From: Luidia sarsii
Lineage: Eukaryota > Echinodermata > Asteroidea > Paxillosida > Luidiidae
Length of the DNA: 64,000 nt
Direction of reading: 5' to 3'
Assembly (NCBI GenBank): GCA_949987565.1
Contig: OX465113.1
Coordinates: forward strand, 9,751,942 to 9,815,941
Each line of letters opens with the position of its first letter. The stretch's first letter is position 1. Shown piece after piece: positions 48,444 to 60,900 of this stretch. The position numbers and the translations under genes are program-made. The notes under the pieces were generated by a model. It saw only the letters and a list, made by a program, of their open reading frames with translations. It had not been told where the DNA came from and ran no database searches.

Positions 48444-49136
48444 ATCATTAAACTAAATATCATCTTTAAAAAAACTCATTCAATTTGAAATGTCGGCATT
48501 TAAAAAAAATAAAGAACAATGGAGAAATATATACAAGAATAGTGCTGGGAGTTGTTTTGATCACGTCAGAATGAATCACCTTGAAGATTATGTTTACAGA
48601 AACAATTGTTCAATTGGGTGTCCTGCAAACTGAATGTTGGTAGCAGTCTCACCTCAAGACACAATTGATTACACACAAGATTAATGCCACTAAAACATCC
48701 CATTTATACAGTAGGGTTTCAATATGCTAACCACAAGAGGTCTTGAAACAAGTCTACTGACTGGCGAGTTTGTTTACACAGTATACACTTTTCGTAACAT
48801 TACCGTATAGTTGGAATGTAACTGCAATTATCAATGGAAAACAAGGTCATGAACTATGTAACGGGTCAAATGGTAAGGTTATGAAAACATGCATGCTGAT
48901 CACAAAAAAATGACAAATATTGGAAATGGACACCGACAGAGTCAAAGATATGACAGCTACATGGTTTTTAGGAAAGGGAAAAAGACTGGAAATAAGTCTG
49001 TAACAATATCAACCTTATTTGACATTTGCCTTTGGAGCTGAAAATGTCACATAATATTGCTGCACACAAGCATTACGTGCCTTGCGTTGGAGACAACTCT
49101 GCTGTTTCTGAATTACATGTTGGCTTTAATATACCG

Positions 49137-49370
49137 GTAGGAAGGTTTGCGGTGACACCATGCATGCCATGTATAAAGTCTCTTAAAGGAAGAGGTGTGG
49201 TTCTGAAAAGAACCTGGGTGGTAATACTCGACGTTTCGACCAGTGTGCTCTGGTCGTCATCAGGAGAAATGACGACCAGAGCACACTGGTCGAAACGTCG
49301 AGTAACCACCCAGGTTCTTTTCAGAATCACATCTCTTCCTTTCAGAGACTTTATACAAACCTTCCTATGT
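49137..49370. mobile_element. Hairpin element FB-2 with hammerhead-like core
   Basis: Long inverted arms: ACTCGACGTTTCGACCAGTG with CTCTGGTCGTCAT on the left, the complement on the right, and a very short loop (CAGGAGAA). On the minus strand the loop region reads CCTGATGA, then a 6-bp stem (GACCAG/CTGGTC), then GAAACGTC. The outer arms share GGTTTGCGGTGACACC with 33802-33988. Confidence 0.75.
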
Positions 49371-49604
49371 TGATTAACCCACCATGCAAAGCCTTAAGTC
49401 TTATGTTGGCTTTAGTTTAGGCTTCATTCAATCATCTATGCAAAAAACTACCAGTACCCCCCCCCCTCCTCACTTTCTACACAAAAGAAATGTTCCTGCT
49501 GATGAAGTGAACAAGCAACAAAGCTGTAACTTTAGTCTGGAATAAAGAAGTGACTCAAAAGGAATGTCTATTCAAGTGGGTGATTATCATGTACTTTTGT
49601 AGTT

Positions 49605-49720
49605 CTCTGCCTTTGAGAAAGGTCCTGCTATGATCAAAAACGTCACGCCCTCCTAATTGGTAGCACAGTGTATTTGTATTTTGGTCATTTTAGTCAGCCA
49701 GCAGTTTGCATCATTTTTGA
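49605..49720 (+). mobile_element. FB-1 half copy
   Basis: TGCCTTTGAGAAAGGTCCTG, AACGTCACGCCCTCCTAATT, then TTTTAGTCAGCCAGCAGTTT. Another half copy is at 49920-49975. Confidence 0.7.
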
Positions 49721-51777
49721 ATACAGTACTTCTTGCTTCGGTTTTGGCTTTTGATCTGGAATGCATTCAAGTTATCTTCCACAAACTTCTTTTGGCCAGT
49801 AGTTGGAATGTACTGTTGGTTTTCTTTGAGGAGCCTATGCTACCTGATTTGTTTTTAATAATTTGTTTCTGTCAGATATATTGGTGATGCAAAGCTAAAC
49901 AAATGAGTTTCGCTCTCAATTTTCTGCCTTTGAGAAAGGTCCTGCTAGGATCAAAACATCTGAACCTATAGATTTTTTGTTTTATTTTAATTTTAGTCAT
50001 CCAAGTTTCGAACATTGTTGTATAACTGTGGTGACTTTGGTGATTTTCAGACGACGCTGGTGCGGTACCGACTCTTAAACATCCGAGTTTGCTGCTTGTT
50101 GCGTTTTTAGCGATGCCAGTTACAAAATCACAATCTCGCTCTTCCCTTTATCTAGTAGTAGTCCGGACGAAAATCTGCCACAAGGTAAAGACCTTGGGCT
50201 ACTCTTTTCCAATAAAAAAAAAAAACATCCTGGAAAAGGTGGGAAATGTCCATTCTCAACTAATCTTGTCGGTTCCATCCCATAAAATGAACCCCAAATC
50301 TCAACTTCATTTATGATACTCCCAACACTGTAAAAGGCACATTAAAATAGAACTGGCTCCCCAATGTATTTGTTCTATTTTTTTTTCATGGAAGAAATAT
50401 TTACAGAAATAGTCCTCACAAATATAAATGTCAAATATAAAAAAAGAAGAAAAGTTTAACAATTATAAACCTTAAGTATGCAAATTATAATTTTTTTTTA
50501 AAGAGATAAACATCACCCTTACAGAGGTCAAATTTGATTAGAAAACAGTTGAGGTCTGATTGAGAACACAAGAGATTTACCCAATAGACAATAGCAACTA
50601 ACAAGTAAAAATGGTTAACGAGGAATATCGAAGCTAGAGTCAGCATTATCTAATTTCCCCAAATGACACTACACTTGGCACTACGTGAGATACAGTACAT
50701 TCCAATAAAAAAAACCAACCTCTATTCAGTGACCATTTACACCAACGAACCTAATTTCTTCTTAAATACAGCATTTTCGCTGAGTGTGTATGGTAAATAG
50801 ATTTTTATATACATATATTCTTTTTTTTGTGCATTATTGTTAAAAAGAAAACTGTGAGCCAGTTTTTTTTACTACTGCCCAAAGACCGCTGCATAAATGT
50901 TTTTTCCCCTCTTTCTTTAAACTATAAAGGCCACAATAAGTCATGTTACAGGTGAGATCTACATAATATCTGCAATCATCTTCAAAATTGACCCCCAAAG
51001 GGTTAAAACTTTCATAGATTTTATTCTTTTATAGGAGTACACACACATATGCCAGTTTAAATCATGGCAGGGGGGCTTGTGCGCTTGCAAACTTGCATTT
51101 CTGAGAGGTACTCCAGAATCACAGCCTACTGTTGAACGTGTATTGTCGGCGATCTAAAAGTTGATCCATTTTCAACCCACAAAAATTCTTCAATAAAGCA
51201 GAATGCAACACAACACTTAACAGCTTCAAAAATCAAACTCATTCCAAAACAGTGGGAAAAATTAACCTTTCATTTGCCAGTTAAGTGCATACAATCATTG
51301 ATAATCCCATTTGATCGCTTCATAATTCGTTGGATGCCCTGCAAGAGGGCATTATAAATGCGTTCAGACACCAACATTGCCTTACACCCTTCTGCTTGGG
51401 AACAAATTCCGTCTGGTCCATTTTATGGCTTTTTACAATTAGTTTTTACTTCATCACGACGTAATATTTAAACAGTGTGAGGGAATTGAAGCGAGTACAA
51501 AATGCAAAATAATGAGTACCGTTTTTTTTTTTTAAATGACCTCAGTGACCTTCTTTTGCTCTTATGCTCTTCTGCAAGTAACACGACAAATTCAACTGGT
51601 TTTTTTTGACGCAACAATGGGACACCTGACTGAAATGGACCAGTAAGAGTCTGTGCTTTAAAAAGACTACAAACAACAGCACATGGCCATGTCTTCCGCC
51701 TGCAAGCCAAAGAGGAGGTAAAGTAACGAGGGAGAACGAGAAGAATTCAGTGGGGGGGGGGGGTAATTGGAAGGAGG

Positions 51778-51794
51778 GCGCCCCCTACTGGCAG
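51778..51794 (-). promoter_or_regulatory. CTCF-like motif
   Basis: On the minus strand CTGCCAGTAGGGGGCGC fits the CTCF core CCASYAGRGGGCGC at every fixed position. It lies 10-26 bp after the UHRF stop codon. Binding is inferred, not shown. Confidence 0.5.
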
Positions 51795-51803
51795 GGGGTG
51801 TCC

Positions 51804-51950
51804 CTAGCGACAGGCCTCGTAGCCGGGGAACAAGTCCTTGAGAATGGCCTGGAGCTCCTTGTTGTAGGATATGCTGTAGCCCTTGCCCAGTTCATGGCGG
51901 CAATAGGGGCACTGATAGACGGACGCTTTGAAAGATCGCTGGAGACACGT
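51804..51950 (-). CDS. UHRF1: UHRF terminal exon, RING second half
   Basis: 147 bp from ATTCAG to stop TAG (51804-51806). Encodes [40 protein letters not shown] and FPGYEACR; the residues TCLQRSFKA are closest to UHRF2-like sequence. Confidence 0.97.
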   Translation of the reverse strand, partial: TCLQRSFKASVYQCPYCRHELGKGYSISYNKELQAILKDLFPGYEACR

Positions 51951-54900
51951 CTGAATGAAAAGGAAACAGAATTGCAGTCAGGTTTAAAGTACACGTTTTT
52001 CAATTTAGGCAAGGAAAAATCCATTGTCAAGAAAAGGGCAAAATGACGTCAGGAACAAATAGACAGTTACCTTGCAGATGTTGTGCTGGCATGGCATTGT
52101 GACAGGTTGGTAGACGACCTCCTGACAACAAATGCACATAAAGGCTTCCTCCACAGTACTCAAGAATTTCTGAAAACAAAACCATCAGGGGAAAAAAATG
52201 AATAAAGACCCTCAGAACCAGCTTCCATCCCCGGTACCCTGCCCCAAGACTCTTGGAGCAAGCTTCCATCCCCGGTACCCTGCCCCAAGACTCTTTGAAC
52301 CAGCTTCCATCCCTGGTACTCTGCCCCACAACCCTTTGAACTAGCTTCCATCCCCGGTACCCTGCCCCAACACCCTTGGAACCCGCTTCCATCCCTGGTA
52401 CCCTGCCCCAAGACCCTTGGAACCAGCTTTCATCCCCGGTACCCTGCCCCAAGACTCTTGGAACCCGCTTCCATCCCTGGTACCCTGCCCCAAGACCCTT
52501 GGAACCAGCTTTCATCCCCCGTACCCTGCCCCAACACCCTTGGAGCCAGCTTCCATCCCCGGTACCCTGCCCCAAGACCCTTTGAACCAGCTTCCATCCC
52601 CGGTACCCTGCCCCAAGACTCTTGGAACCAGCTTCCATCCCCGGTACCCTGCCCCAAGACTCTTGGAACCAGCTTCCATCCCTGGTACCCTGCCCCAAGA
52701 CCCTTTGAACCAGCTTCCATCCTCGGTACCCTGCCCCAAGACCCTAGGAACCAGCTTCCATCCCCGGTACCCTGCCCCAAGACTCTTGGAACCAGCTTCT
52801 ATCCCTGGTACCCTGCCCCAAGACCCTAGGAACCAGCTTTCATCCCCGGTACCCTGCCCCAACACCCTTGGAAGTTGGAGCAAGCTTCTATCCCCGGTAC
52901 CCTGCCCCAAGACTCTTTGAACCAGCTTCCATCCCTGGTACTCTGCCCCACAACCCTTTGAACTAGCTTCCATCCCCGGTACCCTGCCCCAAGACTCTTG
53001 GAACCAGCTTCCATCCCCGGACCAGTCTCCTTCCCCGGTGCCCTGGCAAAGAATCAAAGCTCCAGCCCTGCTCACAAGCCCAGCAAACCTCTTACCTTGC
53101 CTGCCTGCACCTCAGTGACGATCTCATCCCACACCTTCTTGTTGACCTCGTCCTCTTTTATCAATTTCATGATCTCGGACGGAATGACCACTTTGGTCTT
53201 TTTGGGACTTGACTTTGAGGTTTCATTGTCAGAATTCTCAGAATCCTCTGTTTAGTGAATTTAAAACAGATTTTTTTCAAGACAGTTAATGGTTAAATAA
53301 TGACAGGTGGCAAAGAGAGTGAATATCTTGGGTCTCGGGTTCGCATTCCGATCCAGTCAAAATTTCCTTTGCCATGTTTCAATTTGTTCAAAAGCTCCTC
53401 GTCTATAATTTTTCCATTATTTGTTTAACTGGAAGATTGTTAAAAATAGCAAAATAGCAAAGATAAGAAAAATCAACAAAAATAGACTTCCTTCAGGCCA
53501 TGGGTATATGTTGGCTACATGTAGGGCAAAGGATGATCAAGTTGTGAGTGGACAGGGCGGACCTGTCACATGACAGTTATTGATGGCATGACCACGAGTC
53601 TGGATTTCACCGCAAGGACATAAATCTAAGTCTGCGATAGCCATGTTTCACACTTGACCAAAAAACTGATTCCGAGAAAAAAAAAAAGAAAAAAAGAAAA
53701 ACTAGAAATTTATGTCTGTTGGCAAACAGAACATAACGCTTTTCCGCATCTGGTTCTCTTTAAAAAAAAAAAAAAAAAAATTGATGAAATTTTTTTTGAC
53801 ATCAACAGGATTCGAACCCGTAACCTCAATTCCTAACCCAAAACGCACGTGCATATTTTGTGCACAAAGTCTAAGGCACTTCATTATATTTTTCAAAAAA
53901 TCATAATAATTCTGAACAATGATCAATTACTTCAAAACTCAGGATTTAGAATGTCTAGCCCAATAGCTAAATGCCCACCAAATTTCGAGACGATTGACCT
54001 TTGGCAAATATGTGTTTTAAAAACACGCATTTTGATGACGTCACGATTGCGTCATGGCATTTTGGCTCCGGAGGGTGTTTCTAGACTACATCCCTAATAG
54101 ATATAAACAAAAACAATAAAAAAATCTTGCTCCGTTGGCCAAATATGCTCAAATGAATGTTAAAATCTTAAAAGTTTATGACCTCATTAATATTCATGAG
54201 ATGACGTCACGATCAAATGAGGGCAATTTTTGGATACACCTTTTCCCAACTTAGATATAGTGCAAACTTGGAACAAAACGAAATTAATTTTTTGCTTTTA
54301 TTGCATTTAGAAATTTGCACCTTTAAAGCGCTGTCACGTGACACATGGTGACGTCATGAAGTTTTAAAGACAACTGTGCACAACTTCAGCAAGGGTTCTA
54401 TGCATTTGTCAAGTTTGAAAAAAATCAAAGTTTGTTCAATGGCAAAAGTGCCCTCCGAAAAAACCCTGTGCTTTGTCTATGGGACTTGTACGAACAGAAA
54501 GAGAAGAAGAAACTAGAGATTTATGTCTGTTGGCTAACAGAACATAATGCTTTTCCGCATCTGGTTCTCTTTAAAAAAAAAAAAAAAAATTGACATCAGT
54601 GGGATTCGAACTCGTAACGGCAAAAATGCCTTCCGAAAATATTATGCGGTACACAAGCCATTTATTTTCTTTCTGCACCACATGAGGGCGCACTTCACAG
54701 CAACTGTCTGTACACGGATAGTTTTCTTTCTGCACCACATGAGGGCGCACTTCAGAGCAACTGTCTGATACGCGGATAGGTGGCATCGTGATTGAAGGTT
54801 TGGCCCTTTCACGTGACCACCCAAGCAAAAACAGACAAAGAAAAACAGAACAAAATACATATGTTTATTCTATAATAGGTTAAGGCCCACTTCGCGTCGT

Positions 54901-57900
54901 TTTAAGTGAATTTGTGAGGGAAGAAAAAAAAGAGAGTTTACGTCACTGGGCTTCGAACCCGTATCCTCCATTCCTAACCCAAAACGCACGTGCATATATC
55001 GTGCACAAAGTGTAAGGGACTTCATTACAACATTCAAAAAATCATAATAATTCTGAGCAATGATCGATTGCTTCCAAACTCAGGATTATGAATGTCTAGC
55101 ACAATAGCTACCTGCACACCAAATTTCGAGACGATTGACGTTTGGCAAATATGTGTTTTAAAAACACGCATTTTGATGACGTCACGATTGCGTCATGGCA
55201 TTTTGGCCACGGAGGGTGTTTCTAAACTACATGCCCAATAAATATAATCGAAAAAATCAAAAAAATCTTGCTCCGTTGGCCAAATATGCTCAATTAAATG
55301 TTATAATCTTAAAAGTTTATGACCTCATTAATATTCATGAGATGACGTCATGATCAAATGAGGGCAATTTTTGGATACACCTTTTCCCAACTTAGATATA
55401 CATGTAGGGCAAACTTGGAACAAAACGAAATTGCTTTTTTGCTTTTATTGCAGTTTGAAATTTGACCCCTTTAAAGCGCTGTCACGTGACACGTGGTGAC
55501 GTCATGAAGTTTTAAAGACAACTGTGCACAACTTTAGCAAGGGCTCTATGCATTTGCCAAGTTTGAAAAAAAACAAAATTTGTTCAATGGCAAAAATGCC
55601 CTCCGAAAAACCCTGTGCTTTGTCTATGGGAAAAATTCCGACAAGAAAAAGAAGAAGAAGAAAAACTAGAAATTTATGTCTGTTGGCAAACAGAACATAA
55701 CGCTTTTCCGCATCTGGTTCTCTTAAAAAAAAAAAAAAAAAAATTGATGAAAAAAAAATTGACATCAACGGGATTCGAACCCGTAACCTCCATTCCTAAC
55801 CCAAAACGCACGTGCATATTTTGTGCACAAAGTGTATGGGGGCCTCATTATAATATTCAATAAATCATAATAATTATGAACAATGGTCGATTGGTTCCAA
55901 ATTCAGGATTTAGAATGTCTAGCCCAATAGCTACCTGCACACCAAATTTTGAGACGATTGACCTTTGGCAAATATGCGTTTTAAAAACACGCATTTTGAT
56001 GACGTCACGATTGCGTCATGGCATTTTGGCCCCGGAGGGTGTTTCTAAACTACATCCCCAATAGATATAATCGAAAAAATGAAAAAAATCTTGCTCCGTT
56101 GGCCAAATATGCTCAATTGAATGTTAAAATCTTAAAAGTTTATGACCTCATTAATATTCATGAGATGACGTCACGATCAAATGAGGGCAATTTTCGGATA
56201 CACCTTTTCCCAACTTGGATATAGTGCAAACTTGGAACAAAACGAAATTGCTTTTTTGCTTTTATTGCAGTTTGAAATTTGCCCCTTTAAAGCGCTGTCA
56301 CGTGACACGTGGTGACGTCATGACATTTTCAAGACCACTGTGCACTAGCTCAACATTGGCTCTATGCATTTGCCAAGTTTGAAAAAAATCAAAGTGTGTT
56401 CAATGGCAAAAGTGCCGGTCACAAAAACCCTGTGCTTTGTCTATGGGAAAATTCCGACCAGAAAAAGAAGAAGAAGAAGAAGAAGAAGAAGAAGAAGAAA
56501 AAAAAAAAAATCAGAACAAGAACAATAGCTTTTCCGTATGGAACGGAAAAGCTAACTAGAAACATACGTCTGTTGTAACAGAACGTGTAGCTTTTCCTTT
56601 TTTTTTCCCGAAGAAAGACCAAGTTGAAAATCTGAAAACCAGTAGCACATGCATGATTACTACAGTACTTCCGGTCTGGACCGGAGGAAAGGGTCACATG
56701 ACATGAAGAAGGTCATGAAACCTAATTGGTCCCTGAAACTCCTCTCACATGCTATATGCGCTAGCAACAGCACAACAAGGGAGTTAACCATTGATTTAAT
56801 ATCGTTTTTTTATTACCTCATTAATATTCATGAGATGACCTCATCATCATAATTATTGCAATATTTGGATACATTGTTGCCCAACTTAGATATATGCTAA
56901 ATATCGATCCTGCGGGATCTAAGATCGTGGCGTGATTGCACATGCCAGGTTGGCCCTTTAAAGGGTGGTCACGTGACAACTCAAGCACAAACAAACGAAA
57001 AAAAACAGTTTTACTGTATATTGGTGTAAACCCCTTTTAGCATCGTTTTGATTGAGTTCATGAAGGTGGCAACTCTGTTTCGAACCTGTACCATCCATTC
57101 CTACCCCAAAAGGCACACCAACGTATCGTGCACAAAGTCTATGGGACTAAGAAATGATATTTAACAAATCATAATAATTCAAAACAATGTTTAATCGGTT
57201 CCATACTCAGGATTTAAGATGTCTAGACCAATAGCTAACTGGCCACCAAATTTCGAGAAGATTGACATTGGCTAATATGTGCTTTAAAATCACGCATTTT
57301 GATGACGTCATGATTACGTCATGACATTTTGTTCCCGGAGGGTGTTTCTAAACTACATCCCCATTAGATATAAACGAAAAAATGAAAAAAATCTTGCTCC
57401 GTTTGCCAAATATGCTCAATTTAATGTTAAAATCTTAAAAGTTTATGACCTCATTAATATTCATGAGATGACGTCACGATCAAATGAGGGCAATTTTTGG
57501 ATACATCTTTTCCCAACTTAGATATGCTGCAAAATTGAAACCAAACGAATTTGCATTTTTGCTTTTATTTGAGTTTGAAATTTGCCCCTTTAAAGCGCTG
57601 TCACGTGACACGTGGTGACGTCATGAAGATCTCACTTTTTGCAATGAATCTCCATCTACTAACCTAAGTATGTGCCAAGTTTGAAGCCATTTGTATTTGA
57701 TATTAGGCCCTTAATGGATTTCACAGCTAATTTGTACACAAACCTATGGCCCTTAGTATAAAAAAACCTAAACAATGAAAAACAAAGGAAATTCCGGAAA
57801 TATGTTTTGATATTTTCAATCCGGGGTATATGTTGAGTCGGTTGAAGACAAAATAAAAATACGATTTCTTCTTCGTTCAGGTAGTAATCTTCGTCTGAAA

Positions 57901-60900
57901 TTTAGATCTACCTACGTGAATCCATAATTAATGACTACAGTGTAGTGTACAAGTTGCCCCTTTAAAGCACGTGCATATTATGCGCACAAAGTGTATGGGA
58001 CTACATTATAATATGAACAAAATCATAACAATTCTGAACAATGGTTAATTAATTCCCAACTCAGGATTATGAATGTCTAGCACAATAGCTACCTGCACAC
58101 CAAATTTCGAGACGATTGACCTTTGGCAAATATGTGTTTTAAAAACACGCATTTTGATGACGTCACGATTGCGTCATGGCATTTTGGCCCCAGAGGGTGT
58201 TTCTAGACTACATCCCTAATAGATATAAACAAAAACAGTAAAAAAATCTTGCTCCGTTGGCCAAATATGCTCAATTGAATGTTAAAATCTTAAAAGTTTA
58301 TGACCTCATTAATATTCATGAGATGACGTCACGATCAAATGAGGGCAATTTTTGGATACACCTTTTCCCAACTTAGATATAGTGCAAACTTGGAACAAAA
58401 CGAAATTAATTTTTTGCTTTTATTGCAATTTGAAATTTGCCCCTTTAAAGCACTGTCACGTGACACATGGTGATGTCATGAAGTTTTAAAGACAACTGTG
58501 CACAACTTCAGCAAGGGTTCTATGCATTTGTCAAGTTTGAAAAAAATCAAAGTTTGTTCAATGGCAAAAGTGCCCTCCGAAAAAACCCTGTGCTTTGTCT
58601 ATGGGATTATTCCGACCAGAAAAAGAAGAAGAAGAAGAAGAAGAAGAAGAAGAAGAAGAAGAAGAAGAAGAAGACAAAAAAAAAAAATCAGAACAAGAAC
58701 AATAGCTTTTCCGTATGGAACGGAAAAGCTAACTAGAAACATACGTCTGTTGTAACAGAACGTGTAGCTTTTCCTTTTTTTTTCCCGAAGAAAGACCAAG
58801 TTGAAAATCTGAAAACCAGTAGCACATGCATGATTACTACAGTACTTCCGGTCTGGACCGGAGGAAAGGGTCACATGACATGAGGAAGGTCATGAAACCT
58901 AATTGGTCCCTGAAACTCCTCTCACATGCTATATGCGCTAGCAACAGCACAACAAGGGAGTTAACCATTGATTTAATATCGTTTTTTTATTACCTCATTA
59001 ATATTCATGAGATGACCTCATCATCATAATTATTGCAATATTTGGATACATTGTTGCCCAACTTAGATATATGCTAAATATCGATCCTGCGGGATCTAAG
59101 ATCGTGGCGTGATTGCACATGCCAGGTTGGCCCTTTAAAGGGTGGTCACGTGACAACTCAAGCACAAACAAACGAAAAAAAACCACAGTTTTACTGTATA
59201 TTGGTGTAAACCCCTTTTAGCATCGTTTTGATTGAGTTCATGAAGGTGGCAACTCTGTTTCGAACCTGTACCATCCATTCCTACCCCAAAAGGCACACCA
59301 ACGTATCGTGCACAAAGTCTATGGGACTAAGAAATGATATTTAACAAATCATAATAATTCAAAACAATGTTTAATCGGTTCCATACTCAGGATTTAAGAT
59401 GTCTAGCCCAATAGCTAACTGGCCACAAAATTTCGAGAAGATTGACCATTGGCTAATATGTGCTTTAAAATCACGCATTTTGATGACGTCATGATTGCGT
59501 CATGACATTTTGTTCCCGGAGGGTGTTTCTAAACTACATCCCCATTAGATATAAACGAAAAAATGAAAAAAATCTTGCTCCGTTTGCCAAATATGCTCAA
59601 TTTAATGTTAAAATCTTAAAAGTTTATGACCTCATTAATATTCATGAGATGACGTCACGATCAAATGAGGGCAATTTTTGGATACATCTTTTCCCAACTT
59701 ACATATGCTGCAAAATTGAAACCAAACGAATTTGCATTTTTGCTTTTATTTGAGTTTGAAATTTGCCCCTTTAAAGCGCTGTCACGTGACACGTGGTGAC
59801 GTCATGAAGATCTCACTTTTTGCAATGAATCTCCATCTACTAACCTAAGTATGTGCCAAGTTTGAAGCCATTTGTATTTGATATTAGGCCCTTAATGGAT
59901 TTCACAGCTAATTTGTACACAAACCTATGGCCCTTGGTATAAAAAAACCTAAACAATGAAAAACAAAGGAAATTCCGGAAATATGTTTTGATATTTTCAA
60001 TCCGGGGTATATGTTGAGTCGGTTGAAGACAAAATAAAAATACGATTTCTTCTTCGTTCAGGTAGTAATCTTCGTCTGAAGTTTAGATCTACCTACGTGA
60101 ATCCACAATTAATGACTACAGTGTAGTGTACAAGTTGCCCCTTTAAAGCACGTGCATATTATGCGCACAAAGTGTATGGGACTACATTATAATATGAACA
60201 AAATCATAACAATTCTGAACAATGGTTAATTAATTCCCAACTCAGGATTATGAATGTCTAGCACAATAGCTACCTGCACACCAAATTTCGAGACGATTGA
60301 CCTTTGGCAAATATGTGTTTTAAAAACACGCATTTTGATGACGTCACGATTGCGTCATGGCATTTTGGCCCCAGAGGGTGTTTCTAGACTACATCCCTAA
60401 TAGATATAAACAAAAACAATAAAAAAAATTTGCTCCGTTGGCCAAATATGCTCAATTGAATGTTAAAATCTTAAAAGTTTATGACCTCATTAATATTCAT
60501 GAGATGATGTCACGATCAAATGAGGGCAATTTTTGGATACACCTTTTCCCAACTTAGATATAGTGCAAACTTGGAACAAAACGAAATTTATTTTTTGCTT
60601 TTATTGCAATTTGAAATTTGCCCCTTTAAAGCGCTGTCACGTGACACATGGTGACGTCATGAAGTTTTAAAGACAACTGTGCACAACTTCAGCAAGGGTT
60701 CTATGCATTTGTCAAGTTTGAAAAAAATCAAAGTTTGTTCAATGGCAAAAGTGCCCTCCGAAAAAACCCTGTGCTTTGTCTATGGGATTATTCCGACCAG
60801 AAAAAGAAGAAGAAGAAGAAGAAGAAGAAGAAGAAGAAGAAGACAAAAAAAAAAAATCAGAACAAGAACAATAGCTTTTCCGTATGGAACGGAAAAGCTA

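Larger units (their letters stand above)
48444..51803 (-). other. Probable UHRF 3' UTR / downstream region
   Basis: AT-rich, no coding exon. Contains the FB-2 hairpin (49137-49370) and two FB-1 half copies (49605-49720, 49920-49975). Status as UTR rests on the candidate signal at 48438. Confidence 0.4.

Noticed and set aside
52027..53075. Proline-rich or Gly/Trp-rich frames of up to 220 codons in the 41-bp array
   Set aside because: Same periodicity effect; the array sits between two well-supported UHRF exons and is intronic.
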